The notes under the pieces: generated by a model | Seen by the model: only the letters and a program-made list of their open reading frames with translations | Database searches by the model: none | Told to the model about the DNA's origin: nothing | Shown: positions 7,861 through 18,675 of the stretch, piece after piece | Position numbering within the stretch: the stretch's first letter is position 1 | How the letters are laid out: every line of letters starts with the position of its first letter | Program-made: the position numbers and the translations under genes | Assembly: GCA_014584395.1 (NCBI GenBank) | Contig: JACTMY010000010.1 | Span: 267,303-331,302 of the forward strand | Direction of reading: 5' to 3' | Origin: Planctomycetota bacterium | GTDB lineage: Bacteria; Planctomycetota; Planctomycetia; Gemmatales; HRBIN36 | Length of the DNA: 64,000 nucleotides

Positions 7861-8670
7861 ATTGGTCCACATCAAATCCAACCGGCCCAACCGCACCTCT
7901 CCACTTCATCACGCCAGAAACACGTCGCTCTTGCCGCTGAGGTTGCCGACGGCCCTGCCCCCGTTCATACCAAGACGGATGCCGATGGGCGTTTTTCCTT
8001 GTCAGGCTTGTTTGATGGTCCCGTTTGGATCTTCGTTCGCAGCACGGACAAGGGCCGGCTGCGCTTGCTGCTGCCCCCTTCGATTCAAGGCAAGGTTCGA
8101 AGCTGCTTCGCCACACTCAACGACGAACTGGGCGAATTGACCGCGATCAACGCCATCGATCAGGCCGTGGAGGCGCCCACGGGCAAGTATTACGTCACCG
8201 CTGTGCAATTGGCCGTGCAGGACGAGCACGACGTGATATGGCATTACCGGTTTCATGCGTTTGCCCATCATCTGCATGAAGTGCGAACCAATCAGGAATG
8301 TCAGATTCTGCTGCTGGCCGATCTCCGCTTCACCTTGCAGCTTCCCGAATTGCCCAACGGAGCGACCCCCGATCAGGAGCTTTCCGTTCGACCCTGGCTC
8401 TTCGACCCCCAAGGCCTTTTTGCCGTGAATGGCTGGACGGAAGTGGAGCAGCGCGGACTGTCCAGCACCGCCGAAGTGCGCCTGGTCGACCATGAGGGGA
8501 AAACGATTCATTCGCATGAATCAGGCTTCCGCTGAGGCACGTTCTGCGCGCACTCGGTTCGAGTGCCCTCGGCCGTTCATGGCACGCTCCGCTTGGAAGC
8601 CTTCTTTGACACCGGTCCGCTGGCTGGGCTGTTCAAGGCCGAGGAACCGCTGCACGTCCAGCCGCGCTGA
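7861..8670 (+). pseudogene. Remnant of a planctomycete hypothetical protein with a regulatory-like beta domain
   Basis: One frame is open from 7861 to a TGA at 8533-8535 and resumes in the same frame to TGA 8668-8670. The text after the first stop (VHGTLRLEAFFDTGPLAGLF, then EEPLHVQP) reads as a natural continuation of a beta-sandwich protein, so the first TGA looks like a nonsense change. No ATG or GTG start with a ribosome site exists upstream; a TTG at 7999 is the only candidate and lies inside the coding-like region. Around 7965-8030 the text TDADGRFSLSGLFDGPVWIF resembles carboxypeptidase-regulatory-like domains common in planctomycete proteins. Missing start, internal stop and repeat-rich surroundings point to a decaying gene. 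Confidence 0.55.
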
Positions 8671-8725
8671 TCGCTAAACCGTGCGGCGAGGGTGCACGTC
8701 TATTCTTAGCCGTGAGGGTAGCGGT

Positions 8726-10318
8726 TCAACGTGAGACCGAAACCGAACCCGATGCGACGGAGCAGCGTCCAAGAGAGGCTGGGGATTCAGGCGCTGCCCC
8801 TGGCCAAGACTCTCCAGGGAACTTAGAATGGAAGCTACTCAGGCCGAAGTGGCGGAATGGCAGACGCGTCGGATTCAAAATCCGATACCCGCAAGGGTGT
8901 GTGGGTTCAAGTCCCTCCTTCGGCACTTGCAAAAAACGCTGGCTTTCCCCGTCTTTTTCAGGGTTTTCGCTCGCCTTTATGGAATTCTGTTCATTCTGAA
9001 CGGTTGTATCATTCTGTCTCAATAAATTGCACTCAGACAATCTGTTTGGGCCAAGGTATGGGCCAAGGGAATTTGGCTCCTTCCCCATGGTCCCGGTTGC
9101 CTTCGCTTGATCTATCGCCGGTTTCGCTTCCAAGGACGGCAGTTGCTCAACCGCTCCCGACAGGTCGCGCAAGGCCACGTGGCAATAACGATCCATCGTC
9201 AACGTAATCGTCGAATGTCGCGCCAGGGCCTGGGCGGTTTTCGGATTCACTCCCGATTGCACCAGCCAGGTGACGTAGCTATGACGCAGTCCGTGAAAGT
9301 CGATTCTCTGGCCTTCTGAATCCACGACGGCCAGGAAGTCATCTTCGATGCTCCCGTACCGTTTAATGCAATTCTGGCGCGCTTCGTGGGCATCTTTCGC
9401 CAGAACCTCGGAAGTTTTCCCCAGACGGCCAGGCCAAAGCCGCTCCCCTGCCCTCTTGTGTGTCAGCCAAGGGTGAAGCATTGCGACCAGCCAGGCAGGC
9501 AGCGGTTGCTCGACGCGCTTGCGGTTTTTGGTGTACGCATTTTCGACAATGACCGTGGGTTGATCGGCTTGCAGGTCGAAGGATTCGCGCGTCAAGGATG
9601 CTAATTCATTCCTTCTCAAGCCGGTTCCCAAAGCGACAGCGTACAGCATCGCTCGATCCGGCCCCGACAGTCCAAGTCGCTTGGCTTGACTCTGCTGGGT
9701 CGATTCGATCAGGGCGCGGGCCTCGGCAATCGACAAGGCGCGTCGTTCATGGCGTGCGTCCAGCTTGGCGTTAAACCCGTTCAGGTGGGCAATGGGATTG
9801 CCCTGGATACGCTGCTCCTTCAGCAACCAGTGAATGAACCGTTTCACCGCCACCAGCCGCTTGTTCAACGTTCGCAATGATAGTCCGCGTTCTCGCAGGT
9901 CGTTCAGATAGCCTTGCAGCTTTGCTCCCGTGATTTCTAGCAACTTGATCCATCGGCACTTCTCGGCCGCGTCCCTGATGGCGTGCATCGTTTCGTGGAT
10001 ATGCTGCCGAGTTACTCGCTTGTGGATCAGTGATTGCTCGAAGTCGCAGAGATGATCGGCCAGTAGCTTCTTGGCGTTCACCTCGAAATGATCCGTCAAT
10101 CCCGCCGCCTGCCGGGCCGCTTGCTTCTCTAATTCAACCGCCAGGGCCTGGGTCGCCGCTCGATCCTTGAAACCTCTTCGCTTGTGCCGTCGCATCTCAG
10201 GATCGTAGAATCGTATCCACCAGCAAGGCGATTGCTTGCGGATTGCTCCAGGGTCTGACGCCTTGCATCGTTTGCCGTTGGCATCGACGAAGTAGACGGG
10301 TTTGAAAATTTCAGCCAT
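8726..10318 (-). CDS. Tyrosine recombinase integrase with host-encoded C-terminal tail
   Basis: The 530-residue frame starts at ATG 10318 behind AAAGGAAAA. Catalytic signatures are R in GTGLRRNEL (235/236), HGLRH (H342, R345), H368 in ARHST and Y378 in MDRYCHV. The catalytic domain ends near residue 395. Residues 465-483 are translated from the antisense strand of the attachment core (VPKEGLEPTHPCGYRILNP), and everything after 484 is chromosomal DNA upstream of the tRNA. In an excised circle the same frame would continue instead into 22824-23008, giving 544 residues with a helical tail. The enzyme should integrate and excise the element at tRNA-Leu. Confidence 0.92.
   Translation of the reverse strand: MAEIFKPVYFVDANGKRCKASDPGAIRKQSPCWWIRFYDPEMRRHKRRGFKDRAATQALAVELEKQAARQAAGLTDHFEVNAKKLLADHLCDFEQSLIHKRVTRQHIHETMHAIRDAAEKCRWIKLLEITGAKLQGYLNDLRERGLSLRTLNKRLVAVKRFIHWLLKEQRIQGNPIAHLNGFNAKLDARHERRALSIAEARALIESTQQSQAKRLGLSGPDRAMLYAVALGTGLRRNELASLTRESFDLQADQPTVIVENAYTKNRKRVEQPLPAWLVAMLHPWLTHKRAGERLWPGRLGKTSEVLAKDAHEARQNCIKRYGSIEDDFLAVVDSEGQRIDFHGLRHSYVTWLVQSGVNPKTAQALARHSTITLTMDRYCHVALRDLSGAVEQLPSLEAKPAIDQAKATGTMGKEPNSLGPYLGPNRLSECNLLRQNDTTVQNEQNSIKASENPEKDGESQRFLQVPKEGLEPTHPCGYRILNPTRLPFRHFGLSSFHSKFPGESWPGAAPESPASLGRCSVASGSVSVSR
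8843..8925 (+). tRNA. tRNA-Leu (anticodon CAA)
   Basis: Acceptor GCCGAAG (8843-8849) pairs with CTTCGGC (8918-8924), discriminator A. The anticodon stem TCGGA/TCCGA encloses TTCAAAA, giving CAA. The long variable arm is ACCC-GCAA-GGGT. The T stem GTGGG/CCCTC has one T-T mismatch, which is also present in the duplicate copy at 23009-23067. CCA is not encoded. The 3' two-thirds belong to the attachment core of the integrated element, so the intact gene is a host-element hybrid. Confidence 0.93.
8869..8927 (+). repeat. Attachment site attL core (59-bp direct repeat)
   Basis: Identical over 59 bases to 23009-23067. The flanking bases differ (8868 G versus 23008 T; 8928 T versus 23068 G). It begins in the anticodon stem of tRNA-Leu and ends two bases beyond its discriminator. 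This is typical of tyrosine recombinase crossover at a tRNA 3' end. Confidence 0.93.
9047..9065. repeat. 19-bp direct repeat near attL, candidate arm-type integrase site
   Basis: TGGGCCAAGGTATGGGCCA occurs here and at 22930-22948 in the same orientation, about 120 and 60 bases inside the two attachment cores. The motif itself contains TGGGCCA twice. Position and pairing suit arm-type binding sites, but this copy also lies in integrase coding sequence. Confidence 0.45.
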
Positions 10319-10707
10319 TATTTTCCTTTCATGATTCCCAGGAAACTACCTTGAGTTCAAAAAAAGGTCAAACATCATTCGTAGAGCCACCCTGAGCGTC
10401 TCCCCTTGCGCGACGGCGAGGGGCCTGGCCTGGCGCCGTCGCCATCGTCGGAATCACCCGCCAAGGCACCCATTACAGGTTTCTCATAATAAGATTCTGG
10501 GGGGGGGCTTCGTTCGCCAGATTGCCAAGTTGTTGTAACTTGGCAATCTGGGAATTTCTAGGGGTCAAAATCTGCGAATTCTCAATGTTTTTCCAAGGTT
10601 GCCAAGATTGCCAAGATCATGTGGAAAATAGAACCATCGACAATTGGCACAAGTGCTGTCCCTATCGAAACCGCACACTTGAGGGTCATGAGGTGGCATT
10701 TTCTGAA
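10319..10707. other. Intergenic region between primase and integrase with strong inverted repeat
   Basis: No gene is supported here. A perfect 14-bp inverted repeat with a 5-base loop lies at 10518-10550 (CAGATTGCCAAGTT and its complement). ATTGCCAAG-type words recur near 10590-10615. A G-tract of about nine bases precedes the hairpin. There is no T-tract after the stem on either strand, so an operator, processing site or replication element is as likely as a terminator. Confidence 0.6.
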
Positions 10708-13242
10708 TCATGTTTCATCCCCCTCGGCCAGGGCCTCCCCCGCCAGCCTTGCGTAATAGTCGTCCGGGGGGCCATCTTCCAGCCACGTATCGCCGCTCGC
10801 GGGCTTGTCTACACTGTCTACGTCTACGGTATTGCCGCTTGCAGGTCGCAGTTCGGCATCGTCTACACTGTCTACGTCTACGGTATTGTGATTTTCCCAG
10901 GGAAAACCGCTATTACCGTAGACAGCCGGTTGCGTCGCCCCGGGGCAATCGGGAATACCGTAGACATGTTGACGCGTAGACACCGTAGACAGTCGGAATC
11001 GACGGGTCGGTTGCCCGCGTTGGCCAGCCAGGGCCTGTTCCCAAGTGCCACGGCCAGCCTTGGCCAGCCCTTCCAGCGCCTCTTCCGCCGCGCCGGGTTC
11101 TTTCAGCCATCGGCACCCCTGCTGCACTTCGCGCGCCGTCACAGGGCCGCCTTTGCGTTCGATCCACTCCACCAACCGGCGCTGGTCACGGTCCGCGTCG
11201 GATTCGTCCAGCATGGCGTAGACGCGCCGGGCTTCATTCTTGAACCACTCCGCCAAGAGGATGCCGGCTTGCATGCTCTCGGCGTCGAGTACCCGCTCGT
11301 CGGTCAGGTCGCCGGCTGCCCAGCGGACGTAGTGGATGACCAACGCCAGCCGGGTCGCGTATTCCTCCAGCTTGGACCAGGCCGCCGACAGGTCGCCGGT
11401 CAGGTCCACATGTTCAATCGCGTGCGCGTCGTAGTAAGCGGTCCAGGCGGACTTCGCCAGCGCGTCCAGCCGGACCAGGACCGGCCGGGCTTTGCCGTCG
11501 TCGCCCTGGTCTGGTTGCAGTCCGTAGAGCCGGTCGAACAGCTCGGCCAGCTCCGCTTCCGCCTTCGGGTCGATGTCGGCCTCGGTCCACTTCTTGGCCT
11601 TCCGTGGCGGACAGGACAACAGCAACCGGGCCGCCAAGCCCGATTCGCGATGCTCTCTGCTCAACGCCCGCTGCAGGATGCCGGGTTGAATCCCGCCGGT
11701 CACGCACACCGCCGCTTGGGAAACGTGGATCGTGCGCGAAATGCCCGTCTTGCGGTCCACGATGATACCCTCGGCGTTGAACATCGACAGCCAGTTGGCC
11801 GCGTCCGTGACAGCCTTCCCTTTCCCGGCGTAGCGGTCGAACGAACCGATCCAACCGGCCAACTCATCGCGGGCCAGCAACAGGCCGCGTGGGTTCGTCA
11901 TCAGGATCGGGGCTAGTGCTTCGACGGTCGTATCTGCGACGATGTAGCGTTCGGCGTGGGGCGTGTCCGGCTTGGCGGGCGGTTCTTCCGTGGCGTTCTT
12001 GGACCGCTTCCAGGCCGCGTAGTCCTTCTCCCACTGGGCCAGCTCCGTTTCGTGCCGCTTCATCTCTTCGGCGTGGCGCTCCAGCGCCTTCCGCTGGCGT
12101 TCGCGTACCGGCCGCATGACCAGCCGGAAAGCCGGGGTCTTGGCGGTCCCGCTCTCGCCGACGATCGCGCCCCAGAGGATCGGCAGAACATGCCAACCGC
12201 GTTTCAGCTCCAGCCGTCGCGTGGTGCCGATGGCCGCCGCCAGCGCGACCAACAGCGGGAGCGCCAGGTAGGACGGATCGCAACCAATGGCCCGCGCTCC
12301 AGCCGCGACAAATCCGCGAATTGGCTCAGGCAACGTGTCCACGGGGAATGGACGAAAGGCCAGGTCGTCGGCCTCAATGCTGGGCCGCCACGGTTCGGCC
12401 GCCTGGGCGAGGGTTTCGATTTTGGCCCGCATGCTAGCCGGCTCGGCTGCGTCGCCGTGGCCGTCGATCCAGTCCACGATGTCGCCGCCTTTTGGTAGCT
12501 TTGGCAGCTCGACGATGCGGACCGCCGGGGCCGGCGTCAGCTTCGCCAGGATGCCCGCGACGGTTTCAGCATACTTGCGGCCCGGCTCGTCGTGGTCGGG
12601 CAAAATCCAGACTTCCTTGCCGGCGAGGGGCCGCCAGTCCGTTTTTCGCGCACCCATCGCCCCGCCGCTTGACGTAGTCGCCGCCAGGCCAATGCTTCGC
12701 GCCGCGTCCGCGCATTTTTCGCCCTCGACCACAAGGACGCGCTTTGCCGCCGCCAGGCCGGGCAAGCCGTACAACGGGCGCGGGTCTTGCATTGCTCCAA
12801 TTCGCCAGCCGTCCCCGTGCCGGGCCACGGGGCGGATGTCCTTGCCCGTTGGCCGGTCCCAACGAACCACAACGCCCACGGGTTCGCCCTGGGCGTCGTG
12901 GTAGGTCCACAGGGCCGACCGTTTGCCGTGCCGGCGTTCCAGCTCGGCCACGGCTTCGTTGGCCGTCGTAAAGGTTCGTCCGTTGGACGCGGGCTTGCCG
13001 TTACGGTTCGGCTTCGAGTCGGTCGCCGCGAACAGGTCGCGCAGCTCCAGGCCGACGGCCGCGAGGACCGCCGACGTGTCGCAACCGGCGTGGCACTTCA
13101 CCAGCGCCGTGCCGTCGTCGCCTTGGGCGATACTGAGGCTTGCCCGCCGATCATCGTGGGCGGGGCAGCGGGCCATCCATCCGCTGCCGCTTTTTTTCGC
13201 ACCTGACAAGTGAGACAAAATAGTTTCAATGGGGGTACTCAT
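10708..13242 (-). CDS. CHC2 zinc-finger primase fused to DUF3987 helicase-like domain
   Basis: The 844-residue protein starts MSTPIETILSHLSGAKK, behind GAAGGAAGGGGGGAG, and overlaps the stop of the upstream excisionase-like gene as ATGA. Residues 20-60 form a CHC2-type zinc finger (CPAHDDRRASL, then CHAGC). Residues 168-225 are Toprim-like (VLVVEGEKCADAA and LPDHDEPG). Residues 300-770 match DUF3987, with a Walker A-like GESGTAKTP at 362-370. Such proteins start replication of phages, plasmids and islands, so this is probably the element's replication protein. The C-terminal tail carries repeated VDVDSVD segments encoded by GTCTAC-rich DNA. Confidence 0.88.
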   Translation of the reverse strand: MSTPIETILSHLSGAKKSGSGWMARCPAHDDRRASLSIAQGDDGTALVKCHAGCDTSAVLAAVGLELRDLFAATDSKPNRNGKPASNGRTFTTANEAVAELERRHGKRSALWTYHDAQGEPVGVVVRWDRPTGKDIRPVARHGDGWRIGAMQDPRPLYGLPGLAAAKRVLVVEGEKCADAARSIGLAATTSSGGAMGARKTDWRPLAGKEVWILPDHDEPGRKYAETVAGILAKLTPAPAVRIVELPKLPKGGDIVDWIDGHGDAAEPASMRAKIETLAQAAEPWRPSIEADDLAFRPFPVDTLPEPIRGFVAAGARAIGCDPSYLALPLLVALAAAIGTTRRLELKRGWHVLPILWGAIVGESGTAKTPAFRLVMRPVRERQRKALERHAEEMKRHETELAQWEKDYAAWKRSKNATEEPPAKPDTPHAERYIVADTTVEALAPILMTNPRGLLLARDELAGWIGSFDRYAGKGKAVTDAANWLSMFNAEGIIVDRKTGISRTIHVSQAAVCVTGGIQPGILQRALSREHRESGLAARLLLSCPPRKAKKWTEADIDPKAEAELAELFDRLYGLQPDQGDDGKARPVLVRLDALAKSAWTAYYDAHAIEHVDLTGDLSAAWSKLEEYATRLALVIHYVRWAAGDLTDERVLDAESMQAGILLAEWFKNEARRVYAMLDESDADRDQRRLVEWIERKGGPVTAREVQQGCRWLKEPGAAEEALEGLAKAGRGTWEQALAGQRGQPTRRFRLSTVSTRQHVYGIPDCPGATQPAVYGNSGFPWENHNTVDVDSVDDAELRPASGNTVDVDSVDKPASGDTWLEDGPPDDYYARLAGEALAEGDET
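10807..10990. repeat. Cluster of GTCTAC/GTAGAC hexamers in the primase 3' end
   Basis: Six GTCTAC and four GTAGAC words lie within 184 bases. A 28-bp unit (GTCTACACTGTCTACGTCTA and eight more bases) is repeated at 10807 and 10861, 54 bases apart. The array is translated as repeated NTVDVDSVD-type segments. It could be an iteron-like binding region inside the primase gene or just a duplicated linker. Confidence 0.6.
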
Positions 13243-13451
13243 ACGCTCCCCCCTTCCTTCGTCATCGCGTCCCATTGCGCACGGCCTGGGCACCCAGCGC
13301 GAATCCAGGCTTGCAGCTCGTCGGGCCGATAGCGTTGAATTCGCCCAATTTTTACTGGCCTTGGGCCGATTTGGCCTGCGGAAATCTTTCGCCATAAAGT
13401 GGCCAAGCTAATGCCCAGCACCTTCGCCACGTCGCGTGTACTTAGAAGCTC
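13239..13451 (-). CDS. AlpA/excisionase-like helix-turn-helix protein
   Basis: The 70-residue protein starts MELLSTRDVAKVLGISLATLWRK, with GAGGG about eight bases upstream of ATG 13451. A longer reading to 13556 is possible but has a poor ribosome site. The text matches the MerR-like excisionase/AlpA fold: DVAKVLGIS as helix-turn-helix, then IGRIQRYRPDELQAWI as the wing and last helix. It ends inside the primase start (ATGA overlap), so both are translated together. Likely roles are directionality factor for excision or regulator of the element's genes; the sequence does not decide between them. Confidence 0.82.
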   Translation of the reverse strand, partial: ELLSTRDVAKVLGISLATLWRKISAGQIGPRPVKIGRIQRYRPDELQAWIRAGCPGRAQWDAMTKEGGSV

Positions 13452-13595
13452 CATCTTTTTGCCCTCTGGTGTTTTTTCAGGCGCAACGTGCACCTTCCAC
13501 CAGTTGGCCGGGATTATGCGCTTTCCGACGCGCATACCGCGCGCATAGTGTTCCACTAGAACGACTTGCAGCGCGCATAATTTGTCGATTATGCG

Positions 13596-14441
13596 CTAGC
13601 TTTCGTGGCGTTTTTTCGCTTTTTGACGTGATGCAAGATGGCGTGATCCGTGGTTAAGGTCGTGATCTTCGAGGGAGTCGTCTTCAATCATCTCGGCCAT
13701 AACCTGCGGATCGGATGACGTGATGGATGGTTTGCGTTTCGGCGGTGCGAGGTCAGGCAGGACGTTGCCCGCTTCGAGGTATCGCTTAACCTTTCGGACA
13801 ACCCTTGAGATAGTCCCTTGATTGACCTTTTCGCCGAGTAGCTCTACGGAACGTTTGGCGAGTTCTGTTTGTGTCATGCCGCCAATGGTGCACGCGCGGT
13901 AAATGGCAATAGCTTGGGCGGAAGGTTGCTTCATCGTTGCGGCCGTGGCCTGGGATTGCTGGGCATTGATGGCCGGCGCTTGGGGCAGTTCGGCGATAAT
14001 GTACTTTAGCCGCTCGATGGGTTCGAACAGCGAATTAAGCCATTCCTCTTCCTTCTGCCATCGCTCCGACATCTTGAACATGAAAGCGTCAGAATAAATC
14101 GAAGGGTGACCGCATGGCCTGGCCATCAGCAGAGCATCGAACAGGTCCACGCATCCCTTGACGAATTCGCGCTTAGTTTCAAGATTGGGTTCCGTCCATC
14201 GGTTTTTTTGGCTTGCTGCAAGCAGCTCCTTATCAAGCCGCGCGTACACGTCCGCTTTCAGGTCCGCGGAGTTCTTGTGCTGCTTGAGAAGGGGCGAGCG
14301 TAATTTGTTCAGTTTGTCGCAGACCAAGCCTAATTCTTTAGCCGCCGAAGCATGATGCACGCTGAAAATCGCCGCGTGCAGCGTGGACAACCAAACGTGA
14401 AGGTCGATTAGAGACGTGATGGGGACTGGAAGCGTAGACAT
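13596..14441 (-). CDS. Element protein with C-terminal helix-turn-helix segment
   Basis: I do not recognise this 281-residue protein as a named family. Residues 1-135 are helical with many charged residues. Residues 180-235 contain a probable DNA-binding helix-turn-helix (MTQTELAKRSVELLGEK, followed by QGTISRVVRKVKRY). The C-terminus is very basic (SRQKAKKRHES). It lies 39 bases upstream of ATG 13556 on the same strand as the excisionase-like gene. A 9-bp inverted repeat (14445-14453 and 14484-14492) just upstream of its start might be an autoregulatory site. A regulator of the replication genes is a reasonable guess. Confidence 0.65.
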   Translation of the reverse strand: MSTLPVPITSLIDLHVWLSTLHAAIFSVHHASAAKELGLVCDKLNKLRSPLLKQHKNSADLKADVYARLDKELLAASQKNRWTEPNLETKREFVKGCVDLFDALLMARPCGHPSIYSDAFMFKMSERWQKEEEWLNSLFEPIERLKYIIAELPQAPAINAQQSQATAATMKQPSAQAIAIYRACTIGGMTQTELAKRSVELLGEKVNQGTISRVVRKVKRYLEAGNVLPDLAPPKRKPSITSSDPQVMAEMIEDDSLEDHDLNHGSRHLASRQKAKKRHES

Positions 14442-14833
14442 GGTGCTGTTCCTCTGGTGTCGGGCCGATGCCCACGGGAAGCAAGGAACAGCGTTTGCCT
14501 CTCCGTGGCATCGTTAAGCGGGGATCAGCCGCAAGCCCGATGGGCGATTATTCAAAAATGATACTGGCATGTCAAGACCGATGAGAAAAAATTGCTCTAG
14601 ATGTTTTAATGGCAACGAGCATACAACTGAAAACAAACAGTGTATGAAATTGCTACTGTTCCCTGGTGGCGTCGATTCGGTTTTTCGCCAGGAAGGACCC
14701 ACCACCAAAATTTTAATTCATGGTGTAAAGCGCGAAGGTGGACGCTCGGTCCTTCAGTCGATGCCCCAGAGATTATGCCCCCCTACCCCTGAATACGTGC
14801 GAAGCGTGTAATATAAATCATGCTCGTGTTAGG
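14442..14833. other. Intergenic region between HTH gene and hsdR, lower GC
   Basis: GCTGTTCCT at 14445-14453 and AGGAACAGC at 14484-14492 form an inverted repeat upstream of the HTH gene. The stretch 14520-14720 is AT-richer than its surroundings. A possible 80-codon plus-strand frame at 14569-14811 has no ribosome site or recognisable family, so I do not call it. Nothing else is seen. Confidence 0.5.
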
Positions 14834-18028
<3,195 letters not shown>

Positions 18029-18037
18029 GATTTGTTA

Positions 18038-18121
18038 ACCACGAAAGACACGAAAAAGGAAAAGACAGGGATGGACTCTTCCTGCTTCGTATTTGTTCGT
18101 GCTTTTCGTGCCTTTCGTGGT
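18038..18121. repeat. Inverted repeat of the CACGAAAGACACGAA family
   Basis: ACCACGAAAGACACGAAAA (18038-18056) pairs with TTTTCGTGCCTTTCGTGGT (18103-18121) with one mismatch, making a long hairpin between GxxExxY and hsdR. A further copy of the same family occurs at about 18508-18536 (TTGTTCGTG, then TTTTCGTGCCTTTCGTGGT), inside the start of the GxxExxY gene. It may attenuate or process the operon transcript. Confidence 0.7.
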
Positions 18122-18129
18122 TCCATTCA

Positions 18130-18546
18130 TCACAGGGCCAGCCGTTGGATCGTTGCCTTCGGATAATCGCCGAAGTTGACCAATAACCCCAGCCGGTAGC
18201 CCGTCGCTTTCAGGTAGTTCAACACCTGCGCCTGATGTTCGGGAGCGACGGCCTTCACCGCCTTCAACTCGACGATGATCTTGTCGAAGCACACAAAATC
18301 GGGTTTATAGGTTTGCAGCAACGGTTGCTGTTTGTAGACCAGCCTGAGTTCAGGTTGGGCGACGAAGGGGATGCTTTTCAGGGCAAACTCTTTCGACAGA
18401 CACTCCTGATAGACGGCCTCCAAGAATCCGCATCCCATCTCCCGATAAACCTCGAAGATCGCCCCATTGATGGCGTAGCACTCGTCCTTATACAGAATCT
18501 CCCTTCCTTGTTCGTGTTTTTCGTGCCTTTCGTGGTCGTGGTTCAT
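18130..18546 (-). CDS. GxxExxY family protein (PD-(D/E)xK-like fold)
   Basis: The 138-residue protein has the signature GCGFLEAVY (GxxExxY) at residues 38-46. KPDFVCFDKIIVELKA follows, with D and ExK as in the PD-(D/E)xK nuclease superfamily, and then LNYLKATGYRLGLLVNFG. Members are small proteins of unknown function, common in planctomycetes and often beside defence genes. The N-terminal HDHERHEKHEQGRE is encoded by a copy of the CACGAAAGACACGAA repeat, so the true start could be further in (near ILYKDECYAI). It lies between fic and hsdR in the restriction operon. Confidence 0.85.
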   Translation of the reverse strand: MNHDHERHEKHEQGREILYKDECYAINGAIFEVYREMGCGFLEAVYQECLSKEFALKSIPFVAQPELRLVYKQQPLLQTYKPDFVCFDKIIVELKAVKAVAPEHQAQVLNYLKATGYRLGLLVNFGDYPKATIQRLAL

Positions 18547-18587
18547 GCTTCGGCCTCCACCAACGACGGGTCATTTAAGGGGATGCG

Positions 18588-18668
18588 TGAGCGACAAAAT
18601 CGCTTGTCGATCATATTTTAGATTAAGTGAGCGACAAAGTTCGTTGCCTGCAATCCATGAGCGACAAA
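18588..18668. repeat. Three phased 11-bp direct repeats upstream of the GxxExxY gene
   Basis: TGAGCGACAAA occurs at 18588, 18628 and 18658, spaced 40 and 30 bases, close to whole helical turns. On the minus strand these are TTTGTCGCTCA boxes 40-120 bases upstream of ATG 18546. They lie between the end of fic and the GxxExxY gene and are candidate regulator sites. Confidence 0.55.
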
Positions 18669-18675
18669 CCACGGC

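Noticed and set aside
14569..14811. Small plus-strand gene of 80 codons
   Set aside because: No ribosome site, no recognisable protein features, and it lies in a lower-GC intergenic stretch.
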